This document shows positions 7,784 to 15,935 of a stretch of 31,859 nucleotides of DNA, piece after piece (within the stretch, counting starts at the first letter, position 1; each line of letters begins with the position of its first letter). This stretch comes from an uncultured Opitutia bacterium (GTDB lineage Bacteria > Verrucomicrobiota > Verrucomicrobiia > Opitutales > UBA953), in the NCBI GenBank assembly GCA_903895475.1, contig CAITUF010000298.1, forward strand, positions 1 through 31,859, read 5' to 3'. The notes under the pieces were generated by a model. The model saw nothing but the letters and a program-made list of their open reading frames with translations. It did not search any database and was not told the origin of the DNA. The position numbers were made by a program, and so were the translations under genes.

Positions 7784-10219
7784 TTAGAGGCTAGGACGAA
7801 CCTGGAGCATCTCGACGACTTCGATGATGTCGCCCGGCTGGTACTCATCGTAGCCACCCAGCTTGATACCACACTCGAAGCCAGCCTTGACCTCGGAAGC
7901 ATCGTCCTTGAAGCGGCGTAACGTCTCGACCGGGCCTTGGTGGATAATCTGGCCCTTGCGGACGAGACGAGCCTTGGCTTGGCGACGAACCAGACCTTCG
8001 GTGACCATGCAACCCGCCACCTTGTGTTCCTTGCCCAACGGGAAGACCGCGCGGACTTCGGCGCCGCCGAGCTTGTTCTCGCGGACTTCGGGGTCGAGCA
8101 GTTCGGACATGGCATCCTTCACCAAAGTGATGAGCTCGTAGATGATGTCATGCGTCACGATGCGGACGCCCGTGCGCTTGAGGTGGGCTTGGACGCCATT
8201 CTCAATCTTGGTGTCGAAACCGACGATCATGGATTTAGCCGCTTCGGCCAACTGGACATCGCTCTGCGTGACCGGACCGACGGAGCCGCCGACGATGTCG
8301 AGGCGGACCTTGGTGGATTTGATTTCGCGGAGGCAACCTTCGAGGGCTTCGAGCGTGCCGTTGACGTCAGCCTTGAGCAGGACGCGGAGAATCTTCTCCT
8401 TATCCTGAGCGAGGGCGGCCATGAGGCGTTCGAGGTCCGTCATGCCAGGGCGGGCACCGGTGTTAGGTGCCTGCTGTTGTGCTTCAGCTGCCTTGCGGCC
8501 AGCGAGCGCGGCCTCTTCGGCTAGTTCGCGGGCTTCGCGGTCGTTCTTGAGCGTCTGGAACTTCGTGCCCGGAGCCGGGACGGCGTCCCAGCCGAGGACG
8601 AGGGCAGGGGTGCCCGGCGAGGAGTTTTGGATACGGCCACCGCGTTCATCCATGAGCGCACGCACCTTACACCACGTTTCACCACAGACGAAGGAGTCGC
8701 CGGCCTTGAGGGTGCCCTTCTGGACGATGACGGTCGCAGTCGGGCCGCGACCTGTCTCCATTTGGGATTCGATGACGACGCCTTGGGCGGCGCATTTTGG
8801 GTTGGCCTTGAGGTCGAGGATTTCAGCCTGCAGGAGAATCGACTCGAGGAGCTCGTTCATGCCCGTGCCCTTGAGTGCGGAGACGGCATTGGTGATGGTT
8901 TCGCCACCCCAATCTTCTGGGGTGATACCGCGTTGCTGCATCTGCTGCTTCACGCGGTCGATATTGGCACCTTTAGCGTCCACTTTATTCACGGCGCAGA
9001 CGATTGCGGTGGCGTGCTTCTGGGCGAACTTGAGGGCTTCCTCGGTCTGCGGCATGAAGCCGTCGTCCGCAGCCACCACGAGGACGGCGATGTCGGTGAC
9101 GGAGGCGCCACGTTCGCGCATCTTGGCGAAAGCGGCGTGGCCAGGGGTGTCGAGGAAGGTGACGGTCCGACCATTGTACTCAGGCTTCTCGCCCTGATAC
9201 TTAACGGAGTAGGCACCGATGTGCTGGGTGATGCCGCCGGCTTCGCCGGACACCACGTTAGTCTTACGGAAGTAGTCGAGGAGGGTGGTCTTGCCGTGGT
9301 CGACGTGGCCGAGCACGCACACGACGGGTGGGCGCAGGGCGAGTAGGGCGGGATCGTCATCCGTATTCTTCGCAACCTTCTTGACGGGCTGGGCGCCTTC
9401 ACCGCGGTGGCGGATTTCGAGGACGTAGCCATGTTTCTCAGCGACCTTGCGGGCGTCGGCTTCTTCGATGACGGAGGTAATGCTGACTACCTTATTGAGC
9501 TCCATCAGGCTACCGATGACCTGGAAGGGCTTGAGGTTGAGTGCGATCGCGAAGTCGCGGACCACGATGGGCGGGCGAATCGTGACTGCGCCCTTGCTGC
9601 CTGGGGCGATTTGACCGCCACCACCGACGGTACGCGTGACCACGGGTGCGGCTGGCGGACGAACGGTGGGCGGGAGCGGGCTGGGCCGGCTGGTCGGTGC
9701 GGGCGGCTGCGAAGGGGTGATGACGATCGGCGGCAGTTCGTTACGCGGCGCATTCGTCGGGACGACGACACGCGGGGGTACGACGGGCGTGGGGCCCGCG
9801 GCCGGGCGGGGCGGAGCAATCGGCGCTGTACGGGGAGGTAGGACAGTCGGAGGGACGTTAGCCTTGGGGGCGGTCTGAATTACTGGGGCCGCTGGCTTCG
9901 CGGCTTCGACCAAGGGCTTAGCAGGTGCGGCGGGAGCGGCCACTGGGGCGGGCACTGGAGCCGGCTCTTCCTTTTTAGGCAGTTTGTCCTCCGCAAACTT
10001 CATGAAGTCGTCGCGGTAGAACTTGCTGAAGTTACTGGAGGCAGCTGGCTTCTTGCCTTCGGCGTAGACGAGATCTTTGAAGTCCGGATGGGCCTCTACG
10101 AACTGGTCCGCCAAGGCGAGCAATGCCTTGACCTCGAGGCCGAGTTCCTTGGCCACGTCGCTGTAACGCTGGGTGGTCGAGGCCTTCTTTGCTTCGGGTT
10201 TCTTCTTCTTCTCGGTCAT
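7784..10219 (-). CDS. infB: Translation initiation factor IF-2
   Basis: An 811-residue GTPase that places initiator tRNA on the ribosome. The N-terminal part has a short Lys-rich start, one IF2-N-like helical segment (about 15-45), and a long Pro/Ala/Val-rich linker (about 83-200). A second IF2-N region (about 218-265) precedes the G domain. The G domain shows G1 GHVDHGKT (304-311), G3 DTPGH (357-361) and G4 NKVD (411-414). Beta-barrel domains and the C-terminal initiator-tRNA-binding domain follow. The gene sits between nusA (47 bases upstream) and rbfA. The repetitive DNA at 9630-9960 is only the coding sequence of the linker. Confidence 0.97.
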   Translation of the reverse strand: MTEKKKKPEAKKASTTQRYSDVAKELGLEVKALLALADQFVEAHPDFKDLVYAEGKKPAASSNFSKFYRDDFMKFAEDKLPKKEEPAPVPAPVAAPAAPAKPLVEAAKPAAPVIQTAPKANVPPTVLPPRTAPIAPPRPAAGPTPVVPPRVVVPTNAPRNELPPIVITPSQPPAPTSRPSPLPPTVRPPAAPVVTRTVGGGGQIAPGSKGAVTIRPPIVVRDFAIALNLKPFQVIGSLMELNKVVSITSVIEEADARKVAEKHGYVLEIRHRGEGAQPVKKVAKNTDDDPALLALRPPVVCVLGHVDHGKTTLLDYFRKTNVVSGEAGGITQHIGAYSVKYQGEKPEYNGRTVTFLDTPGHAAFAKMRERGASVTDIAVLVVAADDGFMPQTEEALKFAQKHATAIVCAVNKVDAKGANIDRVKQQMQQRGITPEDWGGETITNAVSALKGTGMNELLESILLQAEILDLKANPKCAAQGVVIESQMETGRGPTATVIVQKGTLKAGDSFVCGETWCKVRALMDERGGRIQNSSPGTPALVLGWDAVPAPGTKFQTLKNDREARELAEEAALAGRKAAEAQQQAPNTGARPGMTDLERLMAALAQDKEKILRVLLKADVNGTLEALEGCLREIKSTKVRLDIVGGSVGPVTQSDVQLAEAAKSMIVGFDTKIENGVQAHLKRTGVRIVTHDIIYELITLVKDAMSELLDPEVRENKLGGAEVRAVFPLGKEHKVAGCMVTEGLVRRQAKARLVRKGQIIHQGPVETLRRFKDDASEVKAGFECGIKLGGYDEYQPGDIIEVVEMLQVRPSL

Positions 10220-10266
10220 GTGCAGGTGCTGGGTGGACGGTAGAGGGAGCGGAGTCGGCGACGGAC

Positions 10267-11523
10267 TTAGGCCTGGCCAGCGGTCTTGGCCTTGGCGACG
10301 GCAGCGAGGACGGTGTTGAATTCATCCTCGGTGATCGAGGTGCCAACCAAGTCTTCAGCGGTCACATCACTGAAGGCAGCGAGCTCGGAGATGCCGAGGC
10401 CCACGAACTTTGCAATGAGGTCAGGCGAAAGTTGGAGCTGGGCGGCGAGGCGCAGGGCCTTTTCGCCGAGCTGGGCGTCCACGCTCTCCGGTGCACGCGT
10501 CGACTTCGTGATGTCGAGGCGCCAACCCATGAGTTTGGAAGTGAGGCGGGCATTGCGGCCCTTGGAGCCGATGGCGATGCGCATGTCATCTTCGTCGACT
10601 TCAAAATGGATGAGGCGGTTGCGCTCATCGATGTGCACGTTGCGGGGCTTGGCCGGACGAATGGCTTCTTCCAGCAGTTGCAGGGGCTCGGGGCGCCAGC
10701 GGATGATATCAATCTTCTCGCCGTTGAGTTCCTTAACGATGTTGCGGACGCGGGCGCCACGGGCACCGACGCAGGCGCCGACGGGGTCGACCTTGGGGTC
10801 GGAGGAGTCGACGGCAATTTTGGTGCGGTAGCCTGGGTCACGCGCCATGGCGGCGATTTTGACCGTTTTATCAGCGATTTCAGCAACTTCGAGCTCCAGA
10901 AGGCGCCGAACGAAATTCGGGTGGGCGCGGGAAAGGATGAATTCACGACCACGTTGGGTGTCGTCGCGAATTTCGAGGAGCAAGCAGCGGATGCGGTCGC
11001 CGGTGCGGAAGATTTCGCCCTGGCAGCTTTCGGCGCGCGTCAGGACGGCTTCGGCCGAGCCGAGTTCGACGACCACGTTGCCGCGGTCGTTGCGGCGGAC
11101 GGTACCGGTGACGATGTCACCGATCTTGTCCTTATACTCCTTGAAGACTTGGTCCTTCTCGATCTTACGGAAACGCTGGTTGAGCAGTTGCTTCGTGCTC
11201 ATGGCCGCGATGCGGCCGAGGTCCGAGACGGCGATGGGGCGACGGACTTCCTCGCCAATCTTGGCGTCGGCCTTCAGGGCGGTCGCGGCGACAGGGTTGA
11301 TTTCCTTGAGGGGGTCGGACGGGGAGTCGCTGACGATGTAGACCGCGTAGGCGTCGAGCTTGCCCGTGGCGGGGTCGGCGATGACCTCGATATTCTGTCC
11401 GGCGAGGACGGACTTCTCGACCGAAGACTTGATGGCTTCGGCGATGAGCGCGCAGGCTTCATCCTTGGGGATATTCTTTTCCTTTTCGAGGTATTGCAGG
11501 TAGGGCTTAATGTCTACGCTCAT
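10267..11523 (-). CDS. nusA: Transcription termination/antitermination factor NusA
   Basis: A 418-residue RNA-polymerase-associated factor that controls pausing, termination and antitermination. The order is an N-terminal polymerase-binding domain (1-130), an S1 domain (about 135-200, with GDIVTGTVRRNDRGNVVVEL), and two KH domains (VDPVGACVGARGARVRNIVKEL and MRIAIGSKGRNARLTSKL). A single C-terminal helix-hairpin-helix unit follows (about 350-410). It is shorter than E. coli NusA, which has two acidic repeats. It heads nusA-infB-rbfA. The usual upstream rimP is missing: the region before it holds only a promoter-like site and a terminator-like hairpin, suggesting attenuation, possibly by NusA itself (inference). 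Confidence 0.96.
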   Translation of the reverse strand: MSVDIKPYLQYLEKEKNIPKDEACALIAEAIKSSVEKSVLAGQNIEVIADPATGKLDAYAVYIVSDSPSDPLKEINPVAATALKADAKIGEEVRRPIAVSDLGRIAAMSTKQLLNQRFRKIEKDQVFKEYKDKIGDIVTGTVRRNDRGNVVVELGSAEAVLTRAESCQGEIFRTGDRIRCLLLEIRDDTQRGREFILSRAHPNFVRRLLELEVAEIADKTVKIAAMARDPGYRTKIAVDSSDPKVDPVGACVGARGARVRNIVKELNGEKIDIIRWRPEPLQLLEEAIRPAKPRNVHIDERNRLIHFEVDEDDMRIAIGSKGRNARLTSKLMGWRLDITKSTRAPESVDAQLGEKALRLAAQLQLSPDLIAKFVGLGISELAAFSDVTAEDLVGTSITEDEFNTVLAAVAKAKTAGQA

Positions 11524-11558
11524 GGGTATACGGGTGGTGTGGTGAGAAAATGGGCGAC

Positions 11559-11588
11559 AAAAAAGGCGGGTCCGGCTGGACCCACCTT
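11559..11588 (-). terminator. Intrinsic-terminator-like hairpin in the nusA leader (candidate attenuator)
   Basis: On the minus strand, AAGGTGGGTCC pairs with GGACCCGCCTT (11588 to 11563, one A/C mismatch, 4-base loop) and ends in six Ts (11559-11564). The nusA ATG lies 35 bases beyond. No minus-strand gene lies directly upstream: ettA runs the other way. So this hairpin can only act on transcripts of the nusA operon itself or on antisense read-through from malQ. Confidence 0.7.
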
Positions 11589-11611
11589 ATGGAAAGGTGA
11601 CTAGGACTTCG

Positions 11612-11640
11612 GGTATGCCCCCTATAATAAGGCCTGTCAA
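11612..11640 (-). promoter_or_regulatory. Candidate promoter of nusA-infB-rbfA
   Basis: A perfect TTGACA on the minus strand (11640-11635), 17 bases, then CATACC (11617-11612), a weak -10 box. Transcription would start near 11605, so the leader of about 80 bases contains the terminator-like hairpin. A TATAAT on the plus strand at 11623-11628 lies inside the spacer; it has no good -35 box. Confidence 0.45.
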
Positions 11641-11674
11641 GGCGGGACGCCTTGGCGGCGAGGGGGTGGGTTCC

Positions 11675-11703
11675 GCTTGCCCCCGGGGGGTCTTCGGTAA
11701 ACC
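11675..11703 (+). promoter_or_regulatory. Candidate promoter / shared G-run motif before ettA
   Basis: GCTTGCC (11675-11681), three Cs, then GGGGGGT (11685-11691) and TAAACC (11698-11703) as a possible -10 box. The ATG at 11713 would then be only a few bases from the transcript start. The layout GCTTGCC-N3-GGGGGGT is the same, base for base outside N3, as before rpoZ. Confidence 0.4.
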
Positions 11704-11712
11704 TCTAGCACC

Positions 11713-13389
11713 ATGGCTGACGAAAAGGTGATTTTTACCATGTCGGGAGTAACCAAGCACTTCGAGAAGAAGCCGATCTTCCGCGATATCTCCTTGTCCT
11801 ACTTCTTCGGCGCCAAAATCGGCGTCCTCGGCCTCAATGGTTCGGGCAAGTCGACCTTGCTCAAAATCATGGCTGGTGAAGACAAGGAGTTCGATGGCGA
11901 GATCAGCGCGGTCCCGGGCTACACTTTAGGTTACCTCGCCCAAGAGCCACGGCTCGACGAAGCCAAGACGGTGGCCGAATGTGTTAAGGAAGCGGTCTCT
12001 GAGATGAAGGCGTTACTCGAAGAGTATGATGACACTTTTGTGAAGGTCTCCGAGACCGATGATGTCAAGGAGCAGGAGAAGATCCTGGCTCGCCAAGGAG
12101 AAATTCAGTCGATCCTCGATGCCCGTGGTGGCTGGGACCTCGACGCCCGTATCGAGATGGCCCTCGACGCGCTGCGTTGCCCTGCTCCCGATGCGGTGGT
12201 TTCGACGCTGTCTGGCGGTGAAAAACGGCGGGTGGCCTTGTGTCGCCTGCTCTTGATGGAGCCAGATATTCTCCTGCTTGACGAACCGACTAATCACCTC
12301 GACGCGGATACGGTGGCCTGGTTGGAGCGCCACCTGCAAAACTATAAGGGCACGGTCATCGCCATCACGCACGACCGCTACTTCCTAGACAATGTGGCGG
12401 GCTGGATCTTGGAACTCGATCGCGGCCGGGGGGTACCGTGGAAGGGTAACTATTCTTCTTGGCTCGAGCAGAAGCAAAAGCGAATCGAGACCGAGGAAAA
12501 GCAGTCGGTGGCCCGCTCTCGCTCGATGGAGCGCGAACGCGCCTGGGCTGGCTCTTCGCCTAAGGCCCGGGTGGCCAAGAACAAGGCCCGCTTGCGTTCC
12601 TATGAGCAGATGCTCACGCAGGACCAGGCCCAGACGGAGAGTAAGGCCGAGATTTGGATTCCGCCCGGTCCCCGCTTAGGGGGTGCCGTCATCGAAGCTA
12701 AAGGCATGATGAAGGCCTATGGCGACCGCGTGTTGATGGAGGATGTGAACTTCTCGCTCCCCGCCGGCGGCATTGTCGGGATCATTGGACCGAATGGCGC
12801 TGGTAAGACGACGCTCTTCCGGATGATCACCGGCCAGGAGAAGCCCGATAAGGGGACCCTCACTTTGGGCGAGTCGGTCAAGATTGCCCACGTCGATCAG
12901 TCCCGCGATTCCTTGCCGGCCGACAAGGCCCTCTGGGAGGCGATTTCGGACGGCCAGGACATGGTGCACCTCGGTAAGGTCATCGTCCCCGCGCGTGCTT
13001 ACGCCGCCCGCTTCGGCTTCACGGGTGACGTGCAGCAGCGTAAGGTCGGGCTGATGTCCGGAGGGGAACGTAACCGCATTCACCTCGCTCGCTTGATCAA
13101 AGCGGGCGCTAATGTTTTACTGCTCGACGAACCGACGAACGACCTCGACGTGAATACCATTCGCGCGCTCGAAGATGCCTTGGAGTCTTTTGCGGGTTGT
13201 GCCGTGGTGATTTCGCACGACCGCTGGTTCCTTGATCGCGTCGCGACCCATATCTTGGCCTTCGAGGACGACGGCAAACTCGTTTGGCACGAGGGCAACT
13301 ACGGCGACTACCTCGAATCGCGTCGTCGTCGCTTGGGGGAGGATTCCGATACCCCGCGGCGGCCAAAGTACCGCCGGCTTACGCGTTAA
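11713..13389 (+). CDS. ettA: Energy-dependent translational throttle EttA (ABC-F)
   Basis: A 558-residue soluble ABC-F protein with two nucleotide-binding domains and no membrane part. First domain: Walker A GLNGSGKST (40-48), signature LSGGE (166-170), Walker B DEPTNHLD (190-197). Second domain: Walker A GPNGAGKTT (359-367), signature MSGGE, and DEPTNDLD. Between them is the linker with the SSPKARVAKNKARL stretch that contacts the P-site tRNA. EttA binds the ribosomal E site and couples peptide-bond formation to the ATP/ADP ratio. Length and the arm in the first domain fit EttA rather than Uup or YheS. It has no Shine-Dalgarno; the start context is CACCATG. Its 3' end overlaps malQ tail to tail by 11 bases. 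Confidence 0.95.
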   Translation: MADEKVIFTMSGVTKHFEKKPIFRDISLSYFFGAKIGVLGLNGSGKSTLLKIMAGEDKEFDGEISAVPGYTLGYLAQEPRLDEAKTVAECVKEAVSEMKALLEEYDDTFVKVSETDDVKEQEKILARQGEIQSILDARGGWDLDARIEMALDALRCPAPDAVVSTLSGGEKRRVALCRLLLMEPDILLLDEPTNHLDADTVAWLERHLQNYKGTVIAITHDRYFLDNVAGWILELDRGRGVPWKGNYSSWLEQKQKRIETEEKQSVARSRSMERERAWAGSSPKARVAKNKARLRSYEQMLTQDQAQTESKAEIWIPPGPRLGGAVIEAKGMMKAYGDRVLMEDVNFSLPAGGIVGIIGPNGAGKTTLFRMITGQEKPDKGTLTLGESVKIAHVDQSRDSLPADKALWEAISDGQDMVHLGKVIVPARAYAARFGFTGDVQQRKVGLMSGGERNRIHLARLIKAGANVLLLDEPTNDLDVNTIRALEDALESFAGCAVVISHDRWFLDRVATHILAFEDDGKLVWHEGNYGDYLESRRRRLGEDSDTPRRPKYRRLTR

Positions 13390-14854
13390 GGCGTTGGCTC
13401 TGCGCCAAGCGCGGACGCCAGGTTGGCAAGATGCGGGTGAGTTCCGTAAACTCTACATCCGTCATGCGCCATGTCCAGTTGCCCTGCGGGTGGCCGGGGG
13501 TGTTGAAGCGAGCTTCTGAACCGAGGCCGAGCAGGTCTTGCGCCGGCAGAATGGCGCAGACCGCGGGCGTGCGCAGTACGGCGTTGGTCAAAGCGGCCGG
13601 CACATCGTCCACCGCCCCTAGGAGTTCTTTCAAGTTAGCTTGTTCCTCTGGCGTGGCGCCCGCGAGCCAACCGCGGAGGGTATCGTTGTCGTGCGTGCCC
13701 GTATAGACGACCCGGTCCGCCGTGACGTTGTCTGGGTGATGCGGGTTATCAGCCGATCCTCCGAAACCAAATTGCATGACTGCCATGCCGGGAAGCCCAG
13801 AGGCGTGGCGCAGGATGTCCACGCCTGGGGAGAGTAAGCCCAGGTCTTCTGCGACCAGTGGTAAGTCGCCCATCGCTTGGGTGAAGGCCAGGCCCGGACC
13901 GTCGTGCCAAGCGCCGCCACGGGCATTGGGCGCGCCTGCGGGGACGCTCCAGTAGTCGCAGAGGCCGCGAAAATGGTCGATGCGCACGGCATCAAAAAGT
14001 TGCAAGTCGTGGAGGACGCGCGACCGCCACCACGCGAAGCCATCGGCTGCATGCGCAGTCCAGTCGTAGAGCGGATTGCCCCAGAGCTGCCCGTCCTCAG
14101 CAAAGTAGTCGGGCGGCACGCCCGCGACGGCCGTGGGTCGGCCGTGGGCGTCGAGCTGAAAGAGCTGCGGGTGGGCTCGCACGTCGCAGCCATCAGCCGA
14201 GACATAGATTGGTTCGTCACCCAGTAGGCGAATACCGTGCCGTTGGGCGTGGGCGCGTAAGGCCTGCCATTGCGCAGCGAAGAGGAACTGCAGGGCGGCG
14301 GCTTCAGCGCAGCGCCCCGGATCGACCGCCGTTACCGTCCAAGTCGAAGGGGCAGCGAAGTTGTTCTGCTCGCGGAGCGCGGAGAACTGACACCAAGCCT
14401 TGAGCCAAGGGGCTTGCTCTGCTTGGTATTGTAGGAAGCTCGCCTCATTTGAGAGAGCCTGCGCAGCGCGGGCTCCAGCCCACTTGAGTAGGGGACGGAG
14501 TTCATGCCAGAGTCTTCCGTAGTCCGTGTGGTGGTCCGCTCCTCGTTGGACATTCGCGATTTCCGCCGACGTGAGGAAGCCACGGCGCTCTAGGTCGACG
14601 AGGTCGAGGAGGTAGGGGTTGCCGGCGAAAATCGATAAAGCTTGGTAAGGCGAGTCGCCGTAACCGGTTGGTCCGAGCGGGCAGACCTGCCACCAGGTGA
14701 AGCCGCCCGCGGCCAGCGCTTCGACGAAGCGGTGCGCTTCTACTCCGAGCGTCCCGATGGGGCCCGGGCCAGGCAGGGCGGTCGGGTGCAGAAGAACGCC
14801 CGCAGACCGTTGCGGGAAGGCGCGGCAACGGAAGGCGGAAGGCGCTGTCGGCAT
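13379..14854 (-). CDS. malQ: 4-alpha-glucanotransferase (amylomaltase)
   Basis: A 491-residue GH77 enzyme that moves glucan chains between maltodextrins in the cytoplasm. Catalytic residues with this start: nucleophile Asp293 (VRIDHFRGL), acid/base Glu336 (VAEDLGL), and transition-state Asp389 (YTGTHDND). The N-terminal LLHPTALPGPGPIGTLG is typical. The frame stays open upstream to a TTG at 14908. I prefer ATG 14854 because it lies one base after the stop of the upstream isomerase gene (TGAAATG), and the extra residues overlap that gene's conserved end. It is last in mfd-isomerase-malQ, an unusual mixture. No other glycogen gene is present in the window. Confidence 0.95.
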   Translation of the reverse strand: MPTAPSAFRCRAFPQRSAGVLLHPTALPGPGPIGTLGVEAHRFVEALAAGGFTWWQVCPLGPTGYGDSPYQALSIFAGNPYLLDLVDLERRGFLTSAEIANVQRGADHHTDYGRLWHELRPLLKWAGARAAQALSNEASFLQYQAEQAPWLKAWCQFSALREQNNFAAPSTWTVTAVDPGRCAEAAALQFLFAAQWQALRAHAQRHGIRLLGDEPIYVSADGCDVRAHPQLFQLDAHGRPTAVAGVPPDYFAEDGQLWGNPLYDWTAHAADGFAWWRSRVLHDLQLFDAVRIDHFRGLCDYWSVPAGAPNARGGAWHDGPGLAFTQAMGDLPLVAEDLGLLSPGVDILRHASGLPGMAVMQFGFGGSADNPHHPDNVTADRVVYTGTHDNDTLRGWLAGATPEEQANLKELLGAVDDVPAALTNAVLRTPAVCAILPAQDLLGLGSEARFNTPGHPQGNWTWRMTDVEFTELTRILPTWRPRLAQSQRLNA

Positions 14855-14855
14855 T

Positions 14856-15935
14856 TCAGCGGTATTGTACGTAGTGCTTGGCCCGGAGTTCAGCGGTCCA
14901 CTTCTCAACCGCCTCTTTCATTGCCTGGGAGCGTACGCGATCTTCAACCAGCGAGCGAACCTTTGGGTCATCCAGGGTGTCGGTCCCGGCGGCCTTTAAG
15001 CCCTCGCGCTTCAGGATGAACCAAAAGGTCGGACTGCCTGGGATGTCGAACTGCTGGGCTTCCGAAACTTCGCCATCCTTCAGCTGGCGAAGCACCCGGA
15101 CGATGCGCTCGTTACTATCTTCCAGCGGTTTCCAGCCCGTATCGCCGCCTTGTTTAGCGTAGTCGTCGGTGCTGATTATTTCGGCGATTTCGGCAAAGCC
15201 GAGTTCGGGGGTCTTCTTAGTCTGGGATACCTTGTAGCGTGCCAAGGTCGCGGGGAGTTTGGCCGGGTCGCGGAGCGCGGCCGCCCAGGCCTCGGCACGA
15301 GCCTTGCCTTCGGCGACAGTTTCGCTGGCGCCTTGCATGAGCGTGATTTGGCGAAGCTGGACGCTTTCCTTGCGCGCGAACTCCGCTTGATGCGTGTCGT
15401 AATAGGCCTGCAGCTTACCCGGACCAACCTCGAGGGCCGAGCGGCGAATCTCTGAGACCATGTAGTTAAAGATAATGCGGTCTTCGATCTCTTTGCGGTA
15501 GGACATGGGCGTGGTTCCTTTTGCACGGAGGGAAGCGACAAAGCGGTTACGGTCGCCGCCGTAGTCGCGGCGGATGGTATCTTCGATGTCGCTGTCGATG
15601 TAAGAATCAGGGATTTTTCCTCTGGCCTTGAACTCAGTAATGGCCAACTGGCGGATGATGATATCCTCGAGTGCATTATGGCCCAAGGCCTCAATCTTCA
15701 TCCTGAAGTCGTCCTCGCCCTTGCTACCCTGCCTGATTTCGGCCAAGAATGGTTCAAACTGACGGCGTATATCGGAAAGGGTAATCGGCTGTCCGTTGGC
15801 GGCACCAGCGATGTAGTCGGTGGCGACTTCTAAAGTGCGCTCAGCGAGTATACGCTCGGGAGTCTTCGGTAGGGCCTGCGCCAGCAGCAAGGAGGAGGTG
15901 CCGAGGAGGAGGCAGGAAATTAAAAATGCGTTCAT
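14856..15935 (-). CDS. SurA/PpiC-like periplasmic peptidyl-prolyl isomerase
   Basis: A 359-residue exported protein. The Sec signal is MNAFLISCLLLGTSSLLLAQA. An N-terminal SurA-like chaperone region follows, with NGQPITLSDIRRQFEPF and the helical ALEDIIIRQLAITEFKARG. A parvulin-like domain lies at about 215-320 (VQLRQITLMQG, then GGDTGWKPLED), and a C-terminal helix ends VEKWTAELRAKHYVQYR. It likely helps outer-membrane proteins fold; the parvulin core is divergent, so isomerase activity is less sure than the chaperone role. The frame is open upstream to 16289, but ATG 15935 gives the signal peptide and overlaps the mfd stop by four bases (ATGA), a translational-coupling junction. Confidence 0.9.
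   Translation of the reverse strand: MNAFLISCLLLGTSSLLLAQALPKTPERILAERTLEVATDYIAGAANGQPITLSDIRRQFEPFLAEIRQGSKGEDDFRMKIEALGHNALEDIIIRQLAITEFKARGKIPDSYIDSDIEDTIRRDYGGDRNRFVASLRAKGTTPMSYRKEIEDRIIFNYMVSEIRRSALEVGPGKLQAYYDTHQAEFARKESVQLRQITLMQGASETVAEGKARAEAWAAALRDPAKLPATLARYKVSQTKKTPELGFAEIAEIISTDDYAKQGGDTGWKPLEDSNERIVRVLRQLKDGEVSEAQQFDIPGSPTFWFILKREGLKAAGTDTLDDPKVRSLVEDRVRSQAMKEAVEKWTAELRAKHYVQYR

Noticed and set aside
9630..9960. Repetitive GC-rich DNA as an intergenic repeat
   Set aside because: It encodes the Pro/Ala/Val-rich linker of IF-2 in an unbroken frame.
10189..11604. Long plus-strand open frame (471 codons) opposite nusA
   Set aside because: It is the antisense shadow of nusA: the minus strand has S1 and KH domains, while this frame has no motif and runs beyond the gene's promoter region.
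11623..11628. Perfect TATAAT on the plus strand as the ettA promoter
   Set aside because: No reasonable -35 box at 16-18 bases upstream, and it lies 85 bases from the ATG; the closer G-run motif site is preferred, though not proven.
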